Shown here: positions 45,300 through 55,895 of the stretch, one piece after another
How the letters are laid out: the number at the start of each line of letters is the position of its first letter
Numbering within the stretch: the stretch's first letter is position 1
Assembly: GCA_023897205.1 (NCBI GenBank)
Contig: JAHWDD010000001.1
Coordinates: forward strand, 3,596,001 to 3,660,000
Length of the DNA: 64,000 nt
Source: Exophiala sp. HKRS030
Taxonomy: Eukaryota; Ascomycota; Eurotiomycetes; Chaetothyriales; Herpotrichiellaceae
Reading direction: 5' to 3'
The notes under the pieces: generated by a model
Databases searched by the model: none
What the model was told of the DNA's origin: nothing
Seen by the model: the letters and a program-made list of their open reading frames with translations, nothing else
Position numbers and translations under genes: made by a program

Positions 45300-47384
45300 A
45301 TGAGGCTCTCGGCGCCTTGTCACGCGATCGGATGGTGGTGGTTGTTTTTGTCTTTCTTGTTCGCTGGGAGGACGGGGGCCGATGATAACAGCTCACAACC
45401 CATCTCAATCTTCCGTTCGGTGAGTCGCCAACCGCTGTCACACCCTCGTGATCCATTGACGGGCACTGACTCTATGTTGTGGTGATACAGAGGCCGGACC
45501 TAGTATCGCCTATTCTTACAGTCTTCACGAGGATTCCTGAGAAGCAGTCTCCAGGGTATTACTTCGTATCGCCGTATCAGCAAATCCAGGAATCCGTGCA
45601 CATTTACGATAATGACGCAGTAGGTACTCTCCATAGATATCCTTTTGCTTGAACAGAATCATTGATCGTGCTGACTTTGGACGTTTTTACAGAACCTGGT
45701 GTACAGTGGATTTGGAAGCGCCGGACCTGGCATCTCTCACGCACCTCAAACATGCATGTACAAAGGGGAGGTCCACCTGTGCTTCTACCAAGGCACCCAG
45801 ATGCTCGGCTGGGGCCACGGCCATGGCATCATCATGGACAAACATTACCGGATCGTACAATCCGTCGAACCTGGAAGCTATCAGGCATCCTCGGACATGC
45901 ACGAATTCAAGTTGATCGAAGACGGCAAGTCGGCGCTGTTGACCCAGTATCTCCGCAGTGTCTATGATCTATGTCCCTGGAATCTTTGCGACGGTCTCGG
46001 CTACATCCAAGAAGGAGCGTTCCAGGAAGTCGACGTCGACTCGGGCAAAGTCGTGTTCGAATGGAGGAGTCTGGACCACGTTGATCCTTCCGAGAGCTAT
46101 GTCGACCCATCCACCACCGAAATCAGCGGCACTGGCGAAGCACCCGGGAGTCCTTGGGATTACTTCCACATCAACTCGATCGACAAGAACGAGGATGGCG
46201 ACTACTTGATTTCGGCGCGTCACGTCTCGGCGGTCTACAAAATTTCCGGCGTCGACGGTCATGTCATCTGGCGGCTGAATGGCGCCAAGTCAGACTACCA
46301 TCTCGATGGCTTTTCGTTCTCGTCCCAGCACGACGCGCGATTCATCTCCGAAAACAAGACACACACCGTCCTCTCGCTGTTTGACAACGGATCGAACGGC
46401 TTCAACCAGACTCAGCCACATTCGACCGGTCAGATCATCAGTCTCGATCACCAAACCAAGGTCGCCACCTTTCTGTTGAACCTGGACCCTCCGTTCATCG
46501 ATGGCCACGCCCACATCTCCAAGTCGCAGGGCAATTTTCAGCAGTTGCCGGATGGCAACATCATTATGGGATGGGGCAACGATGCCTTTTGGACCGAATA
46601 CACGTCCGACGGGGAGATTGTCTTCTACGGCGCCCTCGGCTGGAGGAACGTGATGAATTACCGGGTGCACAAGTTCGACAACTGGGTCGGACTGCCGTTG
46701 ACCAAGCCGGCACTGTGGACCTACTCCAAGGCCGGAGACGAGATGATGATGTACGTTTCGTGGAACGGCGCGACCGAGGTCAAGTCGTGGCGCCTGTACG
46801 GCGCGGATTCCAGAGACGGGCCGTGGAAAGAGATTGTTGAGAATGGGCCAAAGACCGGGTTTGAAACCATCCTCCGACACGAGTCGACGTACACGTTCGT
46901 CTACGCGGAGGCCCTGGACAAGAACGGCCTGGTTCTGGGTGCGTCGGCCGCCGAAAGGGTCTTCACTCCGCCCGTGCAGATGCTCGAATATTGTGACGAC
47001 CTCGCGTGTCGTTTCATGCCCAGCGACGAAGAGCGTGAGCAGGAGCGCCAACGAGAGGCCGAGGAGCAGAGGCAACGCGAGGAGGAAGAACGTCTCGCGA
47101 CACAACGGGCCACCGAAAACCGGGAGCGAGCGAAGAAGCGAGCTGAAATGTACGGTGGCGCTTTTGGCGGTCTGGCCGCACTGATCATCCTGATCATGGT
47201 CCTCGCCACGAGGAATTTTGTCTCTCGCCCGGTTCATGCCCTGGTCCACCGAGCCTACGGCACCATTCGGACCAAGATGGGCAAGGCCGATGCGAGAGCC
47301 GTGGGCGTGGGTGTTGGCTACAAGGCACTTCCTCTGGAAGAACAAGACGGTGTCAGAGTTCCCATCATCTCGGACCCTTCATGA
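45300..47384 (+). CDS. membrane-anchored arylsulfotransferase-like (ASST) protein, 3 exons
   Basis: Exons 45300-45419, 45491-45619 and 45693-47384 give 646 aa. Exon 1 encodes a signal peptide or anchor (GWWWLFLSFLFAG) after a short basic start. Both introns have clear donors (GTGAGT, GTAGGT) and ACAG acceptors and keep the frame into NLVYSGFGSAG. The ASST beta-propeller follows: GWGHGHGIIMDKHYRIV, SDMHEFKLIEDGKSAL, the repeated pattern VDVDSGKVVFEWRSLDHV, SPWDYFHINSIDKNEDGDYL, GHVIWRLNGAKSDYH, and FSSQHDARF. The conserved His residues resemble the catalytic and substrate His of bacterial ASST, but activity in fungi is not shown. An acidic/basic coiled coil (about 527-568) leads to a transmembrane helix (about 571-590) and a short cytosolic tail. 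A cell-surface or secretory-pathway location is likely. Confidence 0.85.
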
Positions 47385-50195
47385 CATCTGGAATGGAATG
47401 TTGTTGATAACGGGCATGTACAAAGTATACACAGTATACAATGTATATGGAAACGGCCCTCTCCAAGGGGCAAATCAAGCTGGACTCGACTCATCTCGGC
47501 GATTTGTTTTTCACGGAGTATGAATGCGGACGGGGTGAGAGGTTAACGTACCCATATGCAGATGGACACGGAGTGTGGCCCAGACTTATTTTATTATTAC
47601 TGGATATATAATGAACGACGTGACGACACTTATCATCATGTGCAGTATCTACTTTCTTTTCCTGCCTGTTCACTCCGTACGTTGACTGTCTTTCACCGTG
47701 GGAGGGATTTGTCTCGGATTCGCCCACTTGTCGCGTCTCAATAGTCAACCATAAAGGAGTCGACGATATGTGCACGTGGTGTCTCTACACGGGTGTGAAG
47801 CCATGTCCATGTCCGGAAATCGTTGCGAAAAAAATACAAGCTCCAAACTAACACGAACAAGCAACTCGAAATACGGAGTACCTGTTACTCCATAGTGGCC
47901 AGTTGCAGGATACAGAGATCCGCATTGTCATTACAGTTGAATTACACCCTGTCTCGTATTATTCTCCTCTCACCCCGATCGATGCACGGATAACTCAACA
48001 AGTAGATCATAAGGGGTCCTCTTCGCGACGTTTGCTCTTCCCGTTTTTTTTTTTGTTTTGATGCGGCTCTTCGGCTGTGCTACTTGGTTATGCCGAGTTT
48101 CCCGGCTTGACGTTTCCCTTCCTCCTCCCCCTCCTCCTCCTTTCTGCCACTCGTAGTCGCTTTGTCCCTGTCACTGTCACTTGTCACCAAGAAGAAGGAG
48201 AAGAAGAAGAAGGGGGAAAAATGCCACATGGTCTTTTTATCCGTGCTCCACACAGAAACTAGTACACTGTACGGTAGATGGGAAGTGGCACTGTGCTCGT
48301 ACCAAAAATTTAGTATGTAGGGAGTACAAAAGACAAGACGAACTACTACCGAGAGTCTCTCTCGGCCAGAGTTGTAGCGAAAAGGAGTGAGAGGGGGGAA
48401 AGGATGGTTGTGACCACGCATTTCACAGCCGAGGGATCCACACACAGTCAGTACATCGTCGTGGATGTGTAATTAATGAGCACGCAGTACAACCTGTAAC
48501 GTGCCACGGCCACGAGGCTTTTCTGTACAAGTTGCTGTTGTTGTGGTGTAATTGTGTAACGACGAGATCCAGCCACTTGCGAAGGACTGCAGTGTACGAG
48601 TACAGTACAGATGTCTACGTGGGATGAGGACGACATCTGGCAGATGAATTGCGTACACCTGGCCACGCCCATTGTTTTTTAACTTTTTGAAAAGAGTGTC
48701 GAGTATGAGGTGATTCGTAATTGTACTCGTACTGTAGAGGCAGTTGTGGAATCTTATTTGCCCAATGTTGACTAGGTACCTAGACACACTTGTCAGTTGC
48801 GAGACGACACAGAAAAGACTTTTGATTGTTGTTGAGACGACACGACAGGCTTGGCCCTTTTTCCAATATACAGAATGGAGTACCTGCAGCACGGAGTCTC
48901 TGGCCAAACGCCTCCACGAGTACGACGGTAGGGGTATGGAGATGGGTTCTCCTGAGTGGACGAAATGTCTTGACAAGTTGGCAAATTTGATCGTATGGAG
49001 AACTCATAGGTACCCTGCTCGAGTCGATGATTCTAATATATATACTCCGGTATATAGTTTACCTACAGTAGATCCCATTTTGGTTATCGATAAAGAAAAA
49101 GAAAGAGGATGACTTAGGTACTTTTATACGGAAGTGTTCGAACAATTGTGCCCGTAGCGAGGTTTGTGTTCGTCAGAGTACTCCGTATGGGCTACGGGGA
49201 GTACAACATTTCTAGCGTCTTCCAAGCCCTCTAAACCAGCTACGGAGTACGGAGTACTCCCGTATGAAGAGCCGCAATCTCTGGGGGCCGAAATGGCTCT
49301 CAACGATCGCCCCAAGGATCAGTTTCGTGTGTGGGACCTTTCAAAAAAAAAGTGTCGTGGGTGGGAAGCCCCAAGAAACTTGACAGGTTGTTACAGGTAC
49401 CTAGTAATAATAATGGACAGGGAACTGGAGTGTCTACCCTCATTTCCAAAAGGCTCGTCAATCATCATGGGATCCATCCGTGCGACTAATCGTACTCCGT
49501 ATGAGCCCCAAAGAGAAGACCGTGCGAGACGAAACCCTTTCCACGGTTGATATGTAAAATACCTTGTAGGGGCACCTAGGAGGACCGAGTACAGCCACCC
49601 CTCCTACGCGCGGTCCATTAGGTACCTTTAGGTACTCGTAGGCTGTAGCGTGGCGCCAGGGTATTGAACCTACTGTCCCTAGAATACGTACCCCGAAGGC
49701 GTGTTGACGTATGTCCTTCCCACACCCAGCGCTCGAATCTCAAACCTTACAGCACTCCATTCGTACCCAGGTAAACCTGATTCTCCATCCATCTGTCACT
49801 CCAAGAAGTTACTGCCGACCTTCGGCTTCGTCCATGTCGATTGTCTTTCCAACACTCTATCGGTACTTTCTTGCCACATTGACACCGCGCTGTCTCTTCA
49901 GTGCTAGAGTTGTACTTTTCACACGTCCCTTCAAGGACGAAGCCATACAAGCACTGGACTGCTGCTCGTGTGGATTAAAAAAGAGAGATCACCCTCTAAA
50001 CGCATCACAATCGGGAAACCGCAACGAGGCACACGACGATCACGAACGAGACGACTGACCACACCTCCTCTCCCCATCCTTACCCCGATCTGCGAACCGA
50101 TCCCACCTCTTGACAGATGATGCTTCACTATTATATAAAACAATAATACTGTACCCAAATTCTTAGGAGAGGCGTTACCGGCCCCGAAAAAGAAT
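47385..50195. other. long intergenic region rich in short palindromes
   Basis: A 2.8 kb spacer. Elements seen: ATACGGAGTACC at 47871-47882, AGGTACCTAG near 48774-48783, AGTACTCCGTATG near 49177, a doubled TACGGAGTACGGAGTACTCC at 49241-49260, GTACCTAG near 49398, and CGTACTCCGTATG at 49491. No supported coding frame. It contains the promoter of the MFS gene at 50196. Confidence 0.5.
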
Positions 50196-51821
50196 ATGGC
50201 ACGAGACACAGAAAGGCAGGCCCCAAGGCCCGCTGGTCCGCCATCCTGGTCCTCGATACCGAACAAGTTCCAAATCTTTCTGCTGTTCTCCGTCCGATTC
50301 GTCGACTTCTTTCAACAGGCGGCCCTGCAAGCGTACATGTTTTACCAACTCAAGTCCTTCACGCCCGATGCACCAGACAGCGAAATCTCCTTCGAGGCCG
50401 GCGTGCTGCAGGGTGTCTTTACCGCCGCCCAGGTCTTCACTGGCATATTATGGGGAAGAGTGGCGGACTCTCCGGCCTTTGGTCGCAAAACCGTGCTTCT
50501 GTTCGGGCTGGTTGGACAAGGAATCAGCTGCATCGGCGTGGCCTTCTCCAGAAGTTTCGGCGCGGCGGCCGTCTGGCGGTGCTTGGGCGGTGCAGTCAAC
50601 GCGACCGTGGGCGGCGCAAGAACATCTCTCGCCGAGAGTACAGAGAAGAAGTACCACTCGAGGACATTCTTGATCCTGCCTTTGGCGTGGAATGTGGCAA
50701 ACATATTTGGCCCGCTGTTCGGCGGCCTCATGTCGGACCCTGTGTACAATTATCCAGGTCTTTTTGGGCAGGATTCGACGTTTGGTGGCGCCGACGGGGT
50801 TTCGTGGCTCAACAAGTTCCCCTATGCGGCGCCAAACCTGTGCTGCGCATTCGTGCTGTTCGCAGATGCCGTGCTGATCTATCTCGGCCTGCGCGAGACT
50901 CTTGCAGCGAAGCGCTTCTCCCGTGACCGCGGCATCGAACTGGCGGAGAACCTGCGTTATCGCTTGAACAGGATCATCTTTCAGCGCTTCGGATATAGTC
51001 AGATCGGCCAACAGGTCCAAGGCCCGGACACACTGGACGACGAGAACATGCCGTCGAGTACGCCGCTCACGCCCCTCCCGCCCAAGGAAGTCGACAACAG
51101 CAATCCGTCTAGTTCGAAAGAACCGCCTCGGCCGTCGGAGGCGTACAGACCAGCACCGCCCTTCTACCACGCCCTCACCCCGAACGTGCTCATGGTTCTT
51201 TCCACCGTCGCCATCATGGATTTCCAAATGGGTGGCTTTGCTCAACTGTGGACGGTTTTTCTGTCCTCGGCTCGACGAACAGACGAGGAACTTGCGACTA
51301 TTCGACTGCCGTTCTATTTCACCGGTGGTCTGCAATTCTCACTCCCGACGATCGGTCTGGCCATGTCCATTCTCGGCTTTGTGGGAATAATTCTCCAACT
51401 CACCCTGTATCCCACGATCAACGCGAGGTTTGGTCTTCTTCGGTCGTTCCGATGGTCGCTCCTGGTGTTTCCGATGGCCTATGCCCTCGCGCCGTACCTT
51501 TCCCTGCTGATAAACCACACCCTCTTGCTCTGGATCGCCATCGTGGTCGTGGTGGTGCTGCAGGTCGCGGCTCGCACTTTTGCCATTCCAGGTTCAGTGT
51601 TGCTCATCAACAACTCAAGTCCCGGGCCACAGCTCCTAGGCACGATTCATGGCATGGGCGCCGCGACCTCGAGTGCGTTTAGGACGATCGGTCCCATCGC
51701 CGCGGGCCATTGGTACGGTCGCGGGTTGGAAAAGGGTGTCGTTGGTTGGGCGTGGTGGTGGTTGGCATTTGTTAGTTTGTTGGGAGTGATACCAAGTTTA
51801 TGGGCCAGAGATGGGACATGA
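50196..51821 (+). CDS. DHA1-type MFS transporter
   Basis: Single exon, 541 aa. The cytosolic N-terminus ends in IPNKFQIFLLFSVRFVDFF, the first helix. The loop 2-3 motif A appears as GILWGRVADSPAFGRKTVLL, and helix 5 contains LAWNVANIFGPLFGGLMSDP (motif C-like GP-x-x-GG). A Pro/Ser-rich central loop (about 285-320) separates the two six-helix halves. Helix 11-12 carries GTIHGMGAATSSAFRTIGP. This arrangement matches the fungal/plant ZIFL/YCR023C-like group of DHA1 exporters. Substrates of this group are mostly unknown (drugs, metals, organic acids). Plasma or vacuolar membrane. Intact, with no introns seen. Confidence 0.88.
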   Translation: MARDTERQAPRPAGPPSWSSIPNKFQIFLLFSVRFVDFFQQAALQAYMFYQLKSFTPDAPDSEISFEAGVLQGVFTAAQVFTGILWGRVADSPAFGRKTVLLFGLVGQGISCIGVAFSRSFGAAAVWRCLGGAVNATVGGARTSLAESTEKKYHSRTFLILPLAWNVANIFGPLFGGLMSDPVYNYPGLFGQDSTFGGADGVSWLNKFPYAAPNLCCAFVLFADAVLIYLGLRETLAAKRFSRDRGIELAENLRYRLNRIIFQRFGYSQIGQQVQGPDTLDDENMPSSTPLTPLPPKEVDNSNPSSSKEPPRPSEAYRPAPPFYHALTPNVLMVLSTVAIMDFQMGGFAQLWTVFLSSARRTDEELATIRLPFYFTGGLQFSLPTIGLAMSILGFVGIILQLTLYPTINARFGLLRSFRWSLLVFPMAYALAPYLSLLINHTLLLWIAIVVVVVLQVAARTFAIPGSVLLINNSSPGPQLLGTIHGMGAATSSAFRTIGPIAAGHWYGRGLEKGVVGWAWWWLAFVSLLGVIPSLWARDGT

Positions 51822-52641
51822 TCTGTAATTTTTTTTTCCGCCGCAATCTCTTGCTTCGTCTCACTTACCTTAGGTATGTGTGACATGTTAGATGGGCAGA
51901 TGTAGGTACTAATGAATCTATACTATAAAACATGAGTCTTGCCGCGGAAGCGCGAGAGATTGATGAGTGAATGGGGACATGAATAGATGAGATGGGTAGT
52001 ACTCGTACCCAACCTACTTTTTCTGAAAAATAGGTAAGATTTTTGCAAAGAGCCGTAGAATTTCACTTCTCAAGGGAACCTTTGGGGGCTACTGTAATAT
52101 CATTCAACTAGGTCAGTAAGTACGAGTATAGGAGTGGCATGTTACCCCGTACACCCTACCTGGATTCGATACGGAAACGGAGTAAGGCCACCATCCATTC
52201 GTATTGCTCGGTAGGAACGAATGGCAGTCCTATCATCTTACCAGGATCGATCGTTCCAACGGCCCGGCAGATCTTTATTGAAAGCTTTTCTCTGGCATAA
52301 TAAGGCCCTCCATCGTACCTGAGGTAGGTAGGTGGTGACAATACTGACTACATGACTAGGGGACTAGAGGACTACAAGACTGTTTGCCTCCCTAGGTATA
52401 GGACTGGGTTGCGTCTTTCTTCGTCCCTTGCGATCAGGCCAGCATCTCATCATCATCAAACTCTTGACAGTATTTCAAACTTGAGCGATCCACATAGGAG
52501 GATAATACCGGACAAAGTCCACCTCTCTACCCGAGTGAAAGATAAACCGTATGCGAGATCACTCAGTTGCTGCCACCTCTAAAAGTTACATCAACGGGAC
52601 AAACAAGAGAATAGTTCTTTTCTTTTTTACTTCGAGTCGCC
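51822..52641. other. intergenic, no supported gene
   Basis: A 0.8 kb spacer with CCTAGGTA near 52391 and several GGTAGGT runs. It holds the promoter of the NmrA-like gene. No gene seen. Confidence 0.5.
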
Positions 52642-53876
52642 ATGAATACCGAGCACAAAGTCAAGACGACAAAGGTGGCCGTGGTGGGTGTAAGTCATCT
52701 ACAATTTCATCAATCCCCCGTTTTTGAATACCCGAATAACTCGATGTGCTCCCGTACGTCCGTCCGTCCTTGCCCATCATGTATAAGTCAAAAACGTCCT
52801 TTTTAGCGGTTTGAGCCAAGAAGAGAAAAAGAAAAGACCCAGCTACTAATTCTCAGTTGACGAAAATCAAAAATTAGCCCAACGGCAATCTCGGAAAATA
52901 TGTCGTCCCGGCCCTCGTGGCAGCAGGGTTCGAGATCACCCTCGTGACTAGAACGGCGTCCAAGGCTGAAGAACTCAAACGATCCATCATCGTCCAGGGA
53001 GGAGGAGGAGGAGGAGGAGGAGGAGGAGACACCGCCGACACCGCCGACACCGCCAACTCTGACGACGCCAAAGACGGTGCCGTCGTCGTCATCCACGTCG
53101 TACAAGGAGACTACACGTCCGCCGCGAGTCTCGCGAAAAGCCTCAAGGGCCACGACTCGGTCGTGAGCTTGCTGAACCGCGACCAGACGGCGGCTCAGAT
53201 CCAGCTCGTCGACGCCGTCCTCGCGGCCGGGGTCCCGCACATTGTCCCGGCGGCGTTTGGGGTCGACACGAGCCGGCCGGAGGTTCGAGCCCTGCCTCAC
53301 CTGGCCGTCGCCTACGTCAAGTCGGAAGACCACCTTCGCGACGCGATCGAGAGGGCCGACGGCGCCACGACCTTCACGGGCATCCACAACGGGGCGTTTC
53401 TCGAATGGATCTTCAAGTTCAACTACGTCATCAACCTCGTCGGTAAAGGGGATGAAGACGAACCGTCGACCATCTTCGACCAAGGCGACGTGCGCATGAG
53501 CGCCAGTTCGATGTGGGACATCGGCAAGGCCGTCGCGGTGGCGGTGGCGAGACGAAACGAAGTGGCCTTCAGGAACAAATTCCTCCTCATGCACAACGTC
53601 ACATTTTCGCAAAACGAGTTGTTGGGATACGCCAAAGACACTCTCCCGGACAAACCGTGGCCGATTGTGAGGGTTGATACGTTGGAGGCGGAGAGGAAGA
53701 GTCAGGAAGAGTTTGATTCCGGGAACAGAGCCCCAGTGGCCATGCACGGTTTTTTTCAGAGAGCCTTCTTTGGCAAAGGGTTGGGATTCTTCCCGGAGAC
53801 TGACAATGCATTGTTGGGGGTGGAAGAGCACGACGGGGAGTGGTTGAAGGATATGGTCCGAACACAGCTTGTTTGA
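52642..53876 (+). CDS. NmrA-like NAD(P)-binding oxidoreductase, 2 exons
   Basis: Exons 52642-52689 and 52878-53876 give 348 aa. The GTAAGT donor splits the dinucleotide-binding motif. Once joined it reads VAVVGPNGNLGKYVVPALVA (G-x-x-G-x-x-G), which fixes the ATG at 52642. FEITLVTRTASKAEEL is the beta2/Arg region selecting NADP. Then VVQGDYTSAASLAKSLKGHD and HIVPAAFGVDTSR are typical of isoflavone-reductase-like/NmrA proteins, as is TTFTGIHNGAFLEW. An unusual insertion follows strand 2: about ten Gly from a GGA repeat, then repeated Thr-Ala-Asp (near 53000-53060), absent in usual members and probably a flexible loop. Role unknown: either a small-molecule reductase or a redox-sensing regulator. 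Confidence 0.88.
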
Positions 53877-53922
53877 TTGAGGATTTATATCATGATAAGT
53901 TGAGTCTTTGCTAGTTGCTGGA

Positions 53923-54555
53923 TCATCGTTCGTCCAAGGGCGCCTTTCGTGGACGAACGACGACATGCTCGTTGGGAGGCGGTCGTACCCCTGGTACGTT
54001 ATCGTAGATGTGACGAAATTGTCGTCCTGCCTCAATACTGATCTCATTGATCCACCCAACCGTTGCGGCGATCTGCCGTGAAGACTTTGGATTATTTGGT
54101 GTTTGTCCTGCAGCTTCGAGAAACAACCTAGTTTTCTGCCTTCTGAGTAAGTGAATCAGACAGTCGCATTGGTCCAGTAAGTCTTCGCAGCAGTGTATGA
54201 AGTCGTGAAACATCTTCAACGTAGATTCAACCAGATACGGCCTGCCGAGCTTCCACAGATAATTTGCGAGAAAGCAAACCCAATCATAACACTGGGCGCA
54301 ATGATTTTGGATGGAGGGTGATGGTCCTTGACGGTCCTTGCGACCGTAGGCGGCGGTGCCATGCTGCCGAGAAAATCGAGCGAATTCTTCGGCGAAGTTG
54401 GACAGATTCGCACTTACGTCCCCGAAACGACACGCGAGCCGAGCTACTTGGCAGAGGAGCATCGTGAGCAAGGAATGAGGCCTTTTGAGCGACGAAAACA
54501 CGGTCTCGGATCGCGAAAATAGAATGCTCACAAGGAGATCTTGGTAGCTTGTCAC
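53923..54555 (-). CDS. hypothetical protein, 5' end unresolved
   Basis: A minus-strand frame ending at 53923 encodes up to 210 residues: YQDLLVSILFSRSETVFSSL, then LLTMLLCQVARLACRFGDV, CYDWVCFLANYLWKLGRPYL, FHDFIHCCEDLLDQCDCLIH, and a Pro/Arg tail. It is helical and Cys-rich, with no family recognised. There is no ATG before MLLCQVARLA (near 54462), so either translation starts there or an upstream exon exists. A perfect GTAAGT lies inside the frame with a CAG 54 nt later. Removing it keeps the frame, so isoforms with or without 18 residues are possible. Adjacent and convergent with the NmrA-like gene (46 nt apart). Confidence 0.4.
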   Translation of the reverse strand: MTSYQDLLVSILFSRSETVFSSLKRPHSLLTMLLCQVARLACRFGDVSANLSNFAEEFARFSRQHGTAAYGRKDRQGPSPSIQNHCAQCYDWVCFLANYLWKLGRPYLVESTLKMFHDFIHCCEDLLDQCDCLIHLLRRQKTRLFLEAAGQTPNNPKSSRQIAATVGWINEISIEAGRQFRHIYDNVPGVRPPPNEHVVVRPRKAPLDER

Positions 54556-54753
54556 AGAAGATCTGAATGTCTTCCAAGGATAGGATGAGGTGTGAAGGAC
54601 GTTCTGGGTGAGGCTGATGCTTTGTTGGCCAGGCTAAAAGGACGACTAAATTCTTGCAGTCCATCTTTCTGGTGGGTTTGTTGGCGGGGAAGCTGGTGAG
54701 ACTGGTGAGTCTGGTGAACCAATCTGAGAAGTATCTCACCGTGCATGCACATA

Positions 54754-54933
54754 TTAGCCTGGCCGATCTGCAATCTGATCGAAATGGAAGTTGCTCGCGT
54801 CGACCTCAAGACCCAAACCGACAAAAGCCCGTCCACCAACCTCAGAATGCTCTTCATCAAAAACATCAGTAAAATCGTCTCTCAGCCTTGCCGTCGTTTT
54901 GAAGCGAGTGCCTTGCGCCGCCAAAACTGCCAT
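54754..54933 (-). CDS. possible first exon or small ORF
   Basis: ATG at 54933 opens 59 codons: MAVLAAQGTRFKTTARLRDD, FTDVFDEEHSEVGGRAFVG, then VDASNFHFDQIAD. The composition is protein-like, and it lies just upstream of the unresolved 5' end of the gene at 53923-54555. It may be that gene's first exon, with a donor inside it, but no junction is convincing. Confidence 0.2.
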   Translation of the reverse strand: MAVLAAQGTRFKTTARLRDDFTDVFDEEHSEVGGRAFVGLGLEVDASNFHFDQIADRPG

Positions 54934-55330
54934 ATTGGGCTAGCCTTGTCCCCAACGACGCTCTTAACTTTAGGCTCAAACGTCCGTAGAAACAATCGCT
55001 GTCTCAAACCACCAGGCCAAATGCCACCATTTCGGCACGATCGCACGTGGTGAACACCATGGTGAGACTTCCTCAACATGACCTGAATCTCATGGCTGTT
55101 ACCGAACAAGCGAACCCCAAGATGGGGACGTAAATTCCATGTCCCCGAGCTGTAAAATGGTCAATTGTTCCAAACATATCAGTCGTCTCTCTTCGTCCGC
55201 CGTTGTTCACTTCTCTGGTATCTACCTGAGCACAGCTGGTCTGTTTCAATTCTCCCCTTTGCGTTTTCCAGACCTCACACTTTCTCCTCCTTGCTTGCCA
55301 TCGATCCTTCTCATTCAAACGGCAAGCACC
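54934..55330. other. promoter region of secreted protein gene
   Basis: About 0.4 kb ahead of the secreted-protein gene. The last 100 nt are pyrimidine-rich (CTTTCTCCTCCTTG type), as in strongly expressed fungal genes. No coding frame. Confidence 0.5.
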
Positions 55331-55895
55331 ATGCGTTTCTCAACAGCAGTTTTCCTCGGCCTCCTTGCTCTTTCCTCAGCAGCGCCGGTCGCTCTGAAAA
55401 ACAAGAGAGCTTCAGTCCTTACCACTCAGTCGTACGCAGACTTCCAAGTCAGTGATGGCGTTGCTGGAAATGCCCTAGCAGAAGTCAACGCCAAATTCCC
55501 AGTAAGTGTATTTTATGAGACCGAGATGTTACTACGCCGCTGATGGTCAGAAGATCAATCAGTCCGACCTTGCCAATGTCTCTTCCGATGATTTGAAAAT
55601 CATCAAAGCCGCCCGAGTCACTGCCGAAGATGCAGAGACTGGCACAGGAGGTTTCAACGATGAGATTGCTGCGGCTGGGAGCGGGGACACGACAGCCTTG
55701 CAAAACGGAAAAATAAAAAACAAGGTCCTGAAGTTGCAGCTTGAGGTGCTAGCCCTACAGATCGAAGCTGCTCAAGGGGATGCTGATCAGGCCAAGATCA
55801 ATGAGGAGACTACAAAGTTGAACAAGAATGTGTCTCTCGACAAGGCTGCAGCTGGACAGAAAAGTGTCGGGGTGACTGATACATTCTCCGGGTAG
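55331..55895 (+). CDS. small secreted alanine-rich helical protein, 2 exons
   Basis: Exons 55331-55501 and 55551-55895 give 171 aa. The signal peptide is clear: MRFSTAVFLGLLALSSAAPV, with likely cleavage after Ala-Ala-Pro or at a Lys-Arg site (KNKRA) shortly after. The intron has a GTAAGT donor and GGTCAG acceptor. The mature part is Ala/Asp/Lys-rich and helical: FQVSDGVAGNALAEVNAKFP, SDDLKIIKAARVTAEDAETG, NGKIKNKVLKLQLEVLALQI, LNKNVSLDKAAAGQ. No cysteines are seen in the mature chain. It looks like a conserved family of small fungal secreted proteins without known function; effector or cell-wall roles are speculation. Confidence 0.85.

Noticed and set aside
46290..47345. 351-codon minus-strand open frame
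   Set aside because: Antisense shadow of the arylsulfotransferase-like exon, with no recognisable domain.
49630..49690. Possible tRNA T-arm (GGTTCAATACCC on the minus strand)
   Set aside because: The flanking bases do not form a T-stem or a cloverleaf.
50448..51335. 295-codon minus-strand open frame
   Set aside because: Antisense shadow of the MFS transporter, with unnatural Arg/His-rich composition.
52803..54059. 418-codon minus-strand open frame
   Set aside because: It is antisense to the NmrA-like gene, rich in Arg/Val/Asp as mirrored GC-rich codons, and lacks motifs.
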